Positions 1 to 5,219 of a DNA stretch of 5,314 nucleotides are shown here, piece after piece. The stretch spans positions 1-5,314 of the forward strand of contig JAITKM010000046.1 in assembly GCA_031278395.1 (NCBI GenBank), in the 5' to 3' direction. The notes under the pieces are model-generated. The model was not told where the DNA came from. It ran no database searches and saw only the letters and a list, made by a program, of their open reading frames with translations. The translations under genes were made by a program, and so were the position numbers. How positions within the stretch are numbered: position 1 is the stretch's first letter; every line of letters begins with the position of its first letter. This DNA is from Deltaproteobacteria bacterium. GTDB lineage: Bacteria > Bdellovibrionota_C > UBA2361 > SZUA-149 > JAITKM01.

Positions 1-144
1 TCTACACTATTTTTCAAGCTCTCACAAGACGTAACCACTTTTTTTAAAAATACAAAGAACTCTAAATGTGCCAATAATTTACAACTTATTGGCACACGAG
101 GAGCAGATACTTGTTCCTACTTCTTTAACAAAATATCAAAATAA
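1..144 (+). CDS. Possible 3' end of a convergent gene, partial (5' end outside window)
   Basis: Frame 1 of the + strand is open from the window edge for 47 codons to TAA at 142-144, only 2 bp before the stop of the convergent gene A. The visible peptide is polar with a few aromatics and ends in FFNKISK. I recognise no family. An open stretch of this length can arise by chance in AT-rich DNA. It also contains the perfect 11-bp stem-loop at 67-96, which is unusual inside a coding region unless two convergent genes share it. Codon choice (AAA, AAT, ACA, TTT) resembles the neighbouring genes. Treat it as a tentative C-terminal fragment. Confidence 0.35.
   Translation, partial: STLFFKLSQDVTTFFKNTKNSKCANNLQLIGTRGADTCSYFFNKISK
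46..96 (-). terminator. Stem-loop terminator downstream of gene A
   Basis: TGTGCCAATAA (67-77) pairs perfectly with TTATTGGCACA (86-96) around the 8-nt loop TTTACAAC. Read on the minus strand it begins 50 bp after the TAA of gene A. It is followed by a U-rich but interrupted tail (TTTAGAGTTCTTTG, then TATTTTT) down to about position 46. The stem is strong and the tail imperfect, so it could also be a 3'-end stabilising hairpin. The + strand side has no T tract, so it serves the minus-strand gene. Confidence 0.7.
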
Positions 145-146
145 TT

Positions 147-2168
147 TTATTCGTATAATGGTTTAGCGCTCCAGCTGTAATTTACAAATTCCTTTTCTCC
201 GTTTTTGTCTAATCTTTCAGAACGAGAAACACCATACAAAGCTTTTCCATTACTAGAAAGCTCAATGGTAGAATTTGTTTTAACTCCTTCCTCTAACTCA
301 AGAGTGAATTTCAACTCTTTCTTAGAACCATTCTCTGAATACACAACGTTTTTAAATGGCGTTCTGATAAGTGCAGATTTTATGCCTTTTGGATTTTGTT
401 CTAACTTAACTTCCGCAATAGATAAACCAGTAATTGCCCCATTCTCATTGTTGATAATGAAAATGCCGTCTGGTTCAGAGGTAAGGTTATTCTTGTTGCT
501 CCAAGCCCAAACTCCACTAAAAGGATTAGTTTTTACTTTATCTACATCATTAAGTTCAGCTTTTTGAGCATTAAGAACTTTTTCTGCCTCTAGTTGGTTA
601 TCAAACTCAGCACTATACCAATCTACTAGTTTGCCAGCGATCAACTCTTTATTTTTACCGACTCTGACATAACCATCATTAGCAACAATTGAACCTGTAA
701 CTGCATTATCACCCGAGATTTCATAATAAAGCTCTGTTACGCCTGCTTCTTGCAAGTCAACAACTTCACCTTCTTCTGAAATACCATTTTGGTTTTTATC
801 AAACCACAACGACAATGGTTTTAATTCTCTACCACTTACCTTTTCGTCTCCGTCTGCATCCAAAGAAGCCAGCGCCTCAAAACCATTTTGCCATTTTTTA
901 CCAAAAGCAAATTGCCCTAAAAGCTGCTGTCCGCTAGTAATAGAACCTTTCTTCTCTGGATCAAAAACAAGAAGTGGGGTGCTTTTACTTGCTTGCCAAA
1001 TGACATACTTTTTATTGTCAACTAAGCCCAACGGAAACTGAACGATCGTCACAGATTGTTGTTTATTATCCCAAACCAAGCTAATTGGTGAGAGAGTATA
1101 CATAGTAACTGAAGCAATACCAAGAAGGGCAAGATCTGCTGCAGATACTTGTACTATATTACATTCTGAATCAAGAAAAATTGAACTTGTAGAGTTAACA
1201 GCTGTAGAATAGTCACTAGTTAAATAACGTCCATATCTTCCACTTTGACTACCATCAAGTCCTTTCATCACCGCGCACAATGTTTCTTTTTCTCCTTGAG
1301 TAAGACCACTACTTATTCCTTTTACCGCATCGCAACTAGTGAGGCACCCCCCTCTATTATAACCACCAGCACAAGTCCCCATATAAGCTGCATATCCAGC
1401 TGTACTACCTTTTCTATTAGTGTATAAAGTTTCACCATCACTATTTTTCCAAACAGTCTGACTTTTATTCTGAGCAGTAAAAGTACTCATAGGCATTTGA
1501 ATAGCCTTAAAACAATTTGAATTATTAACCATACCAATATTAGCAGTTAAGGTGCTACTTACGCTATCATATTCCCTCGCATTTCTAACAGCGGTAAATT
1601 GCGTAACAGTTCCATGACATCTACCATATGCCTGTCCAACCTGTTTCAAGCAAACCTTACAACTTTGTGCTGTTGTACCGCCTTCACAGTCACTGCTTTT
1701 TTCACATACAGCATTACAAGCGCTTTGTTTACAAGTTCCATTTGCACTAACATTTAAAGTCTCTGCTGGTGCTCCAGTATATGGCACACAAAAACTACAT
1801 GTCCCATCACCACCCTGACAATCCGTTATCTTGATACATCCCAAGTTACAAGCTGTTTTGCTGCATTGACCTTTTGCTTCTGGTTTTGACGCCGTAGGAG
1901 TTTTACAAAACAAACACTCATTTTTTAGAATGTTATCAAATTCTTCTTCCCCACATTTACATTCATCAATTTTGGCAACAACAGAATTATGCTCTAATTG
2001 ACAACGATGACCGCATTTTTTAATAATCTCACTAGGACATAACTCATCGTATTCATCTCCACTTTGAAGAGCAGAAGCTATTTGAGTCTGGTTATTAAAC
2101 ATAACCAAAAAATAACTAACAAATAATAGATAAGATAAATTGCATAATTTTTTTAATTTATTTTTCAC
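147..2168 (-). CDS. Gene A: secreted cysteine-rich repeat protein with EF-hand-like calcium-binding module
   Basis: The predicted protein has 673 aa from a GTG start at 2168. Residues 1-33 form a signal peptide: basic KNKLKK, a hydrophobic run at about 11-24, and ASA at 31-33 before LQSGD. Residues 44-184 are cysteine-rich, with two degenerate repeats (C107-x3-C-x5-C-x6-C-x2-C, and C151-x3-C-x5-C-x8-C-x2-C) matching those of gene B. Residues 359-482 resemble the dockerin/EF-hand module of secreted calcium-binding proteins. It starts SPISL, then has a degenerate loop FDPEKKGSITSG and two canonical loops, DADGDEKVSGRE (437-448) and DKNQNGISEEGE (457-468). Residues about 548-673 are probably beta-rich and unassigned. 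The GTG is preferred because AAGGG lies 7 nt upstream and the site aligns with the ATG of gene B. The upstream in-frame TTG at 2225 falls inside the putative -10 box. Function is unknown; an extracellular, disulfide-stabilised calcium-binding adhesin-like role is inference. Confidence 0.88.
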   Translation of the reverse strand: MKNKLKKLCNLSYLLFVSYFLVMFNNQTQIASALQSGDEYDELCPSEIIKKCGHRCQLEHNSVVAKIDECKCGEEEFDNILKNECLFCKTPTASKPEAKGQCSKTACNLGCIKITDCQGGDGTCSFCVPYTGAPAETLNVSANGTCKQSACNAVCEKSSDCEGGTTAQSCKVCLKQVGQAYGRCHGTVTQFTAVRNAREYDSVSSTLTANIGMVNNSNCFKAIQMPMSTFTAQNKSQTVWKNSDGETLYTNRKGSTAGYAAYMGTCAGGYNRGGCLTSCDAVKGISSGLTQGEKETLCAVMKGLDGSQSGRYGRYLTSDYSTAVNSTSSIFLDSECNIVQVSAADLALLGIASVTMYTLSPISLVWDNKQQSVTIVQFPLGLVDNKKYVIWQASKSTPLLVFDPEKKGSITSGQQLLGQFAFGKKWQNGFEALASLDADGDEKVSGRELKPLSLWFDKNQNGISEEGEVVDLQEAGVTELYYEISGDNAVTGSIVANDGYVRVGKNKELIAGKLVDWYSAEFDNQLEAEKVLNAQKAELNDVDKVKTNPFSGVWAWSNKNNLTSEPDGIFIINNENGAITGLSIAEVKLEQNPKGIKSALIRTPFKNVVYSENGSKKELKFTLELEEGVKTNSTIELSSNGKALYGVSRSERLDKNGEKEFVNYSWSAKPLYE
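1617..1865 (-). repeat. Two degenerate cysteine-rich repeats in gene A
   Basis: This encodes residues 102-184. The pattern TAC-x3-C-x4-DC-x-GG followed by a C-x2-C pair occurs twice, at 106-127 and 150-173. The linkers are longer than in gene B: 18 residues between C127 and C146, and 10 between C173 and C184. The shared spacing C-x3-C-x5-C-x6/8-C-x2-C shows common ancestry with the repeats of gene B. Even cysteine numbers and secretion suggest disulfides; a metal-binding role is possible but not shown. Confidence 0.8.
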
Positions 2169-2175
2169 TGTCTGA

Positions 2176-2180
2176 CCCTT
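2176..2180 (-). promoter_or_regulatory. Ribosome binding site that sets the GTG start of gene A
   Basis: AAGGG on the minus strand lies 7 nt before GTG (2168-2166). The corresponding AAAAGG of gene B (3676-3671) also lies 7 nt before its ATG, and the flanking bases align. This supports GTG as the true start rather than a longer reading from TTG at 2225. Confidence 0.75.
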
Positions 2181-2224
2181 AAAAAATTGTTTGTTTATAT
2201 TCACAGAAAAAAATCTCGACCGCA

Positions 2225-2251
2225 ATTATCAAAAAAAAAAAAACTAGGCAA
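2225..2251 (-). promoter_or_regulatory. Putative promoter of gene A with a 13-T spacer
   Basis: On the minus strand TTGCCT (2251-2246) could be the -35 box and GATAAT (2230-2225) the -10 box. The 15-bp spacer between them is AG followed by 13 T. Transcription would begin near 2218, giving a leader of about 50 nt. The spacer is shorter than the usual 17 bp. The same architecture is conserved upstream of gene B, which supports function. Assignment is by eye. Confidence 0.5.
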
Positions 2252-2256
2252 GTAGT

Positions 2257-2519
2257 AAAAAACAACAGGTTCCTTTTTCCGCAAACGCCGACATAAAAAC
2301 AGGACAACCCGTAGGAGCAAGATGCACTAATACTAACTAGAGCACCGCGGACACAGTCAAGACTGTAACACAGCCAATTCTGGCGATGTTCCTTACTCTG
2401 GACAATCATGGTCAGCGGCGTTTAGCGAGAGCAGAGCTATATGCATTTACGAACAATTTGGGTCATCGCGTTTATTTGGAGTTTACGCAGGTATTAGATG
2501 TGGTGGAGGTGATCTATGA
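2257..2519 (+). pseudogene. Possible remnants of a lectin-fold (FGE-sulfatase or DUF1566/FISUMP-like) C-terminus
   Basis: This stretch is visibly richer in G+C than its surroundings and reads as protein on the + strand in two frames. One frame (about 2257-2340) gives VPFSANADIKTGQPVGARC before a TAG. The other (open 2337-2516, TGA at 2517-2519) contains SGQSWSAAFSESRA, then YEQFGSSRLFGVYAGIRC and GGGDL. The spacing W-S...S-R-A...R...G-(I/A)-R-C recalls the last strands of formylglycine-generating-enzyme-like and DUF1566/FISUMP domains, which commonly end in G-F-R-C or V-R-C. Neither frame has a credible start and upstream domain parts are absent, so any gene here is a fragment. The + strand reading from ATG at 2386, in the first frame, looks less protein-like. 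The family assignment rests on pattern memory only. Confidence 0.28.
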
Positions 2520-2616
2520 GAGCAAAAGGAACTTGTCAATGGAATCGTGGAAAGTTGGTGTGGCGGGGGGGTAATTGGTGGAGTTGAGGATTTGTATAAT
2601 TAGAGAGAGAGATTTT

Positions 2617-2689
2617 TTATTCTGGTGCAGCGAGTATAGAATTTGTGTCAATATAAAAAAGCTACAAAAAGCCCCCTGCACCAGAATAA
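2617..2689. repeat. 73-bp element with perfect 14-bp inverted ends
   Basis: TTATTCTGGTGCAG (2617-2630) and CTGCACCAGAATAA (2676-2689) are exact reverse complements separated by 45 bp of mostly AT-rich sequence. It lies 27 bp beyond the stop of gene B. A 14-bp perfect stem is unlikely by chance, but the loop is long and no T tract follows the stem on either strand, so a classical terminator is not supported. Alternatives are a MITE-like palindrome, a 3'-end RNA stabiliser, or a protein-binding site. No target-site duplication is visible. Confidence 0.65.
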
Positions 2690-2715
2690 TCACCAGAAGC
2701 ATGACAGAACCGTTT

Positions 2716-3663
2716 TTACATTCTACATTTATCGATTTCAAGTTTTACACGATCTTTGTCAAATGTTGTTTTATTGTTGTATTGGCCGATAAACTTTGAC
2801 TTGCAACCATAATTGTAATTAATCGTAACTCTTATTGTATCTCCCTTCGCAAAATTAAAATAAATTGATCGATTAGATTCATCATTTAAAGATCTTTGTT
2901 CTTTTAAAATACCTTTAGAATTTTCATGATAAATAACAAATTTGTGATAACAAGCTGAATTGTTGTGAATATAAATTCCTTGGTTAGGCTGATCTACTAT
3001 GGAGATAATTTTCTTATTCTTCCAGTCAATTGAATACTTACCTTCAAAACATAAACTCAAATCATTGTAATCGCCATCATTGTAATCCTCAAAATTCAAT
3101 CCAAATTTAATGACAGACGTTTTAAATGTTGAACCTGAACAAATTCCATTTTCGCAAACCTTACAATCATCAGTCGAACCCGCACAATCTGAACTACTAG
3201 CGCATATTGCACCACAAGCTTTATTGCCGCATGTATCGCCAACACAAAATTTGCATCCCCCATTTCCTCCAACGCAATCCGCAGGATTAGAGCAAGGCTG
3301 GTCACAAGCACTATCGGTGCAAATTTTAGATAAACTACAAAACTTACAATTAAAATCACCACCAGCGCACGAACTCTTATCTTCACAAGCAATACCACAA
3401 GCACTGGAACTGCATTTTTTATCTACAGAACAAAACCTGCAATCTAATATGCCAGCACCAGCCAAACCAGCACAATCTGAATTGTTGCAACATGCTCCAC
3501 CGCACGCTACATTTGTCGGCTGTTCGCTGCTGCATAGCATATCTCCGCTTTCCTGACCGATAGAAACGCGCAAGATTAAAAATGCATTTATTACAAGCAC
3601 GCTAAACACTAGTGCGCATAATAAAAACACTGAACTTAAAAATTTTAAATTAGTTTGCTTCAT
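2716..3663 (-). CDS. Gene B: secreted protein with four cysteine-rich repeats and a DUF4114-like acidic motif
   Basis: The predicted protein has 315 aa; the ATG at 3663 has AAAAGG 7 nt upstream. Residues 8-31 form a long hydrophobic signal peptide or N-terminal anchor with no clear AxA site. The mature start (about 36-44, ESGDMLC) resembles QSGDEYDELC of gene A. Residues 54-175 hold four tandem repeats of about 30 aa with pattern C-x3-C-x5-C-x6-C-x2-C-x4/5-C-x4-C. The C-terminal region (180-315) begins FGLNFEDYNDGDYNDL (187-202), an acidic motif like the FED...GDxDxND calcium-site signature of DUF4114-type extracellular domains. It has four more cysteines (205, 238, 287, 313). The gene is a paralogue of gene A by leader, N-terminus and repeat spacing, but lacks gene A's EF-hand module. 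Biochemical function is unknown; a cell-surface or secreted calcium-binding role is inferred. Confidence 0.9.
   Translation of the reverse strand: MKQTNLKFLSSVFLLCALVFSVLVINAFLILRVSIGQESGDMLCSSEQPTNVACGGACCNNSDCAGLAGAGILDCRFCSVDKKCSSSACGIACEDKSSCAGGDFNCKFCSLSKICTDSACDQPCSNPADCVGGNGGCKFCVGDTCGNKACGAICASSSDCAGSTDDCKVCENGICSGSTFKTSVIKFGLNFEDYNDGDYNDLSLCFEGKYSIDWKNKKIISIVDQPNQGIYIHNNSACYHKFVIYHENSKGILKEQRSLNDESNRSIYFNFAKGDTIRVTINYNYGCKSKFIGQYNNKTTFDKDRVKLEIDKCRM
3139..3504 (-). repeat. Four tandem cysteine-rich repeats in gene B
   Basis: This encodes residues 54-175. The repeats begin at C54, C89, C120 and C150. The last three have near-identical spacing, C-x3-C-x5-C-x6-C-x2-C-x4/5-C; the common core is ACG-x2-C-x3-SDCAGG followed by CKFC. 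The first repeat has an extra adjacent cysteine (C58-C59) and a longer internal loop. Six cysteines per unit suggest three disulfides or a cysteine-rich metal site. I do not recognise the unit as EGF, granulin or another named module with confidence. Confidence 0.85.
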
Positions 3664-3710
3664 GGTCTTGCCTTTTAAAAAATTTTTTTATTAAAATTAA
3701 TTTCCTAACT

Positions 3711-3750
3711 ATAACGGAGTTTCAGAAAAAAAATTCCCGACCGCCGTTAT
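3711..3750. promoter_or_regulatory. 7-bp inverted repeat across the start of the gene B transcript
   Basis: ATAACGG (3711-3717) and CCGTTAT (3744-3750) are exact reverse complements with 26 bp between. One arm overlaps the putative -10 box and the other lies in the 5' leader. The second arm falls in the stretch missing from gene A, and the gene A -10 region reads GATAATTGCGG instead. It could be an operator or a leader hairpin. Seven base pairs in AT-rich DNA is suggestive only. Confidence 0.35.
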
Positions 3751-3772
3751 CAAAAAAAAAAAAAATAGACAA
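3746..3772 (-). promoter_or_regulatory. Putative promoter of gene B with a 14-T spacer
   Basis: On the minus strand TTGTCT (3772-3767) is a possible -35 box and GATAAC (3751-3746) a possible -10 box. The 15-bp spacer is A followed by 14 T. Transcription would start near 3739, giving a leader of about 75 nt. Positions and spacing match the promoter of gene A exactly, including the 15-bp total despite the different T count. Confidence 0.5.
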
Positions 3773-3800
3773 GTAGTAAAAAAATATTAGGTTTTTCTCT

Positions 3801-4015
3801 TGTTTCTTATAAACAAAAGATCTTTTTAATATTAATACTCTTTGAAAAACCATATAAGGGTTACTTTTTGAGTTTTTTGTATGCCTTCTGTAATCTCTTC
3901 CCATGCTAAAATATTACATTAAAATTGCTCTTTTAAAACCTCTTGAAACATTAAATCATTCTGTATTCTATTTACATGCCGCGCGCATGATAAAATGCAA
4001 AATCTTCTTTCATGC
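3801..4015. other. AT-rich region without a clear gene
   Basis: I see no convincing gene here. A 34-codon minus-strand reading from ATG at 4023 to TAA at 3919-3921 overlaps the end of the Nudix extension (ATGAATAA overlap) but has no ribosome binding site. A short palindrome CATGC-CGCGC-GCATG at 3975-3989 stands out from the AT-rich surroundings. A 60-codon minus reading from 3904 runs through the promoter of gene B into poly-F and is not credible. Confidence 0.4.
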
Positions 4016-4159
4016 TTATTCATTTCCGAGAAATTTATAAGAATTATACAACTCTTCAACCTCAGCAGAAAAACGAACGTTATTTATTGGGGGCTTGCTT
4101 ACATCCGGCAACCCCTTACGTCTTTCTGCAAGAATTGGATTATTACGAATTAAACGCGC
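4016..4159 (-). other. In-frame 47-codon open extension beyond the Nudix TAG stop
   Basis: Reading on in frame after TAG (4162-4160) gives 47 sense codons before TAA at 4018-4016. The peptide looks protein-like, including NPILAERRKGLPDV and FSAEVEELYNSYKF, has no Met, and matches no family I know. It could be a fragment of a lost gene, a readthrough extension, or a chance shadow of the + strand reading at 4012-4194. Nudix relatives of this type normally end near the TAG, so I do not annotate it as part of the protein. Confidence 0.3.
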
Positions 4160-4705
4160 CTAAGGAGAATTTTCCAGATTTTCCAAATATATAATTAGTT
4201 CCGTATAAGCAGATAATATTTCTGTAGCGATAGTGCGGTTAATTTCTTTCTCGTTAGTCCGTTCACAATGTGAAATAACATTAAAAAATTTTGATTTTGG
4301 AATATATTCAAGAGAAAAAGCATTGGCTTTCTCATTTTCAGTTAATAAAAGATTTGATAAGTCTGCTGCTGTATCTAATTTAATATAAAAATATAAGATT
4401 TGTGATTCTCGGTTTAATCCCGTGTTATTATAGTTCTTAGTCCAGTGTTTAATTACAAAATACGGAACATATTTTTCTTCTTTTAGCAGGTGAATTCCCG
4501 TTTCCTCAAGTACTTCCCTGCGAATACAAGCAGAAATATCCTCACCCCGTTCCAGATGACCTCCAATAAGCTGGATGCCTCCGCCAGATCTTGCAACCAA
4601 TATTTGCTCCTTAGAGTTAATCAAAAAGACCTTAATCCTAATAACAACTTCATCAATGGCGTTTTCGTCAAGTCCATCACTATTGTAGATTTTTACATGC
4701 ATCAT
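4160..4705 (-). CDS. Nudix hydrolase
   Basis: The predicted protein has 181 aa. The Nudix box is perfect: G49-HLERG-E55-DISACIR-R63-E64-V-L-E67-E68-T-G70-I, satisfying Gx5Ex7REUxEExGU. E64, E67 and E68 would be the metal ligands for cleaving a nucleoside diphosphate linked to another moiety. The rest (VVIRIKVFLIN strand, FVIKHWTKNYNNTGLNRESQ loop, YFYIKLD strand, C-terminal helix near NRTIATEILSAYTELI) fits a stand-alone Nudix family of about 160-180 aa found in Firmicutes and others. Substrate cannot be assigned. Two adjacent ATGs (4705, 4702) follow AGAGGGA; the second gives better spacing, so the protein may be 180 aa. The gene follows the terminator at 4751-4782 and so is probably transcribed alone. 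A very weak -10-like GATTAT lies about 25 bp upstream. Confidence 0.92.
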   Translation of the reverse strand: MMHVKIYNSDGLDENAIDEVVIRIKVFLINSKEQILVARSGGGIQLIGGHLERGEDISACIRREVLEETGIHLLKEEKYVPYFVIKHWTKNYNNTGLNRESQILYFYIKLDTAADLSNLLLTENEKANAFSLEYIPKSKFFNVISHCERTNEKEINRTIATEILSAYTELIIYLENLENSP

Positions 4706-4750
4706 TCCCTCTGCTAAAAATAATCAATCTGAAATCTTCATAGTCTAAGT

Positions 4751-4782
4751 AATAAAAAAGCAAGTGGTTGGCTACCACTTGC
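4751..4782 (-). terminator. Rho-independent terminator of the kinase pseudogene
   Basis: GCAAGTGGT (4760-4768) and ACCACTTGC (4774-4782) form a perfect 9-bp stem with a 5-nt loop. On the minus strand it is followed directly by TTTTTTATT (4759-4751). It starts 15 bp after the TAA at 4798-4800 and separates that locus from the Nudix gene. Confidence 0.9.
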
Positions 4783-4797
4783 AAGAAATAAAAAACC

Positions 4798-5093
4798 TTA
4801 GATAAGCTTTTTATACTTACCAAAAATTTCCAAAGCAACCGCGACAGATGTCTTTGCACCTACATTAACAACACAATTAAAAGGCAAATTATTTAAAACG
4901 TTTGTCCCCAATAATTTACCTTCGTAATCTAGTCTTTCACAATATTTTTGATATGCCTCATCAAAAGATGTGAAATTTTCAGTAAAACATCGCCTGCGGA
5001 AAAATATTTATAATAAAACCATCCTGATAATATGTTCCCTACAGTAGATTTACCGCTGCCTGGATTTTCAGTTAATATAATAACTCTACCCAT
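4798..5093 (-). pseudogene. Frameshifted and internally deleted P-loop (cytidylate-kinase-like) NMP kinase
   Basis: From ATG at 5093 the first frame reads MGRVIILTENPGSGKST, a Walker A P-loop, then YKYFSAGD at 28-35, as in archaeal-type or AAA_18-like cytidylate kinases. It then loses sense and stops at TAG (4931-4929) after 54 codons. A second frame, open from 5007 to TAA (4800-4798), contains FDEAYQKYCERLDYEGKLLG and FNCVVNVGAKTSVAVALEIF, resembling the C-terminal 'D-x-VVNT...P-E-E-V' end of the same kinases. The switch lies between about 5007 and 4978. The two parts total about 100 residues against roughly 180 in the family, so the middle (NMP-binding and LID regions) is missing as well. 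The first Walker A glycine is also E9 (GAA, one transition from GGA). AAAGGA sits 10 nt before the ATG. Family assignment is by motif memory. Confidence 0.72.
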
Positions 5094-5219
5094 ATTTAGT
5101 TTTTCCTTTCTTGGTTAAAAAAAATGAAAGTATTTATTGTGAAAGTGACCCCGCACCAGCCCCATAATAAAACAGAACAAAAAAAAAGAAAAAACATAAC
5201 ACCCTAAATTACTTTAACT

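Larger units (their letters stand above)
2166..2275 (-). repeat. Duplicated leader/promoter module, copy A
   Basis: The segment from the start codon of gene A to just beyond its promoter aligns with 3661-3800 upstream of gene B. Shared blocks, given in + orientation, include CAGAAAAAAA, CGACCGC, TTATC followed by 13 A, CAAGTAGTAAAAAA and AGGTT. Copy A lacks about 26 bp that copy B carries between ribosome binding site and -10. The match shows that genes A and B arose by duplication with their control regions, or that the module is under selection. Confidence 0.8.
3661..3800 (-). repeat. Duplicated leader/promoter module, copy B
   Basis: This is homologous to 2166-2275. It carries about 26 bp absent from copy A, roughly 3695-3720, and these bases include one arm of the inverted repeat at 3711-3750. 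Its A tract on the + strand has 14 bases against 13 in copy A. Confidence 0.8.

Noticed and set aside
205-567. 120-codon + strand open frame
   Set aside because: It is antisense to the C-terminal region of gene A, which has coherent domain structure; no start signals.
2169-2225. Longer form of gene A starting at TTG 2225 (692 aa)
   Set aside because: The TTG lies in the putative -10 box. The GTG at 2168 has a well-placed AAGGG, aligns with the start of gene B, and leaves a normal signal peptide.
2179-2409. 76-codon minus-strand open frame overlapping the promoter of gene A
   Set aside because: It runs through the T tract and leader shared with gene B, and the peptide is low-complexity Phe/Ile/Cys; non-coding control DNA explains it better.
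2386-2574. 62-codon + strand frame from ATG at 2386
   Set aside because: It has no ribosome binding site. Another frame of the same strand (open 2337-2516) reads more like a protein end, so this is probably a shadow of a remnant.
2514-2741. 75-codon minus-strand frame overlapping the end of gene B, and the opposing + frame 2575-2799
   Set aside because: Both run through the 73-bp palindromic element and overlap gene B out of frame; no family features.
1617-3504. Repeats considered as CRISPR or as eukaryotic EGF-like domains
   Set aside because: The repeats are coding, vary in DNA sequence and follow cysteine spacing; there are no identical DNA repeats with unique spacers. The gene structure is bacterial, with Shine-Dalgarno sites and stem-loop terminators.
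3110-3556. 148-codon + strand open frame
   Set aside because: It is the antisense shadow of the cysteine repeats of gene B. The periodic Pro/Gln/Leu composition reflects the repeat codons, and there is no ribosome binding site.
4089-4118. Hairpin GGGGGCTTGC / GCAACCCC considered as the Nudix terminator
   Set aside because: The stem has a bulge and no T tract follows on the minus strand, so termination here is not supported.
4012-4194. 60-codon + strand frame opposite the Nudix 3' end
   Set aside because: It has protein-like composition but no ribosome binding site and overlaps the Nudix gene by 35 bp antisense. The minus-strand extension is an equal or better reading, so I did not call it as a gene.
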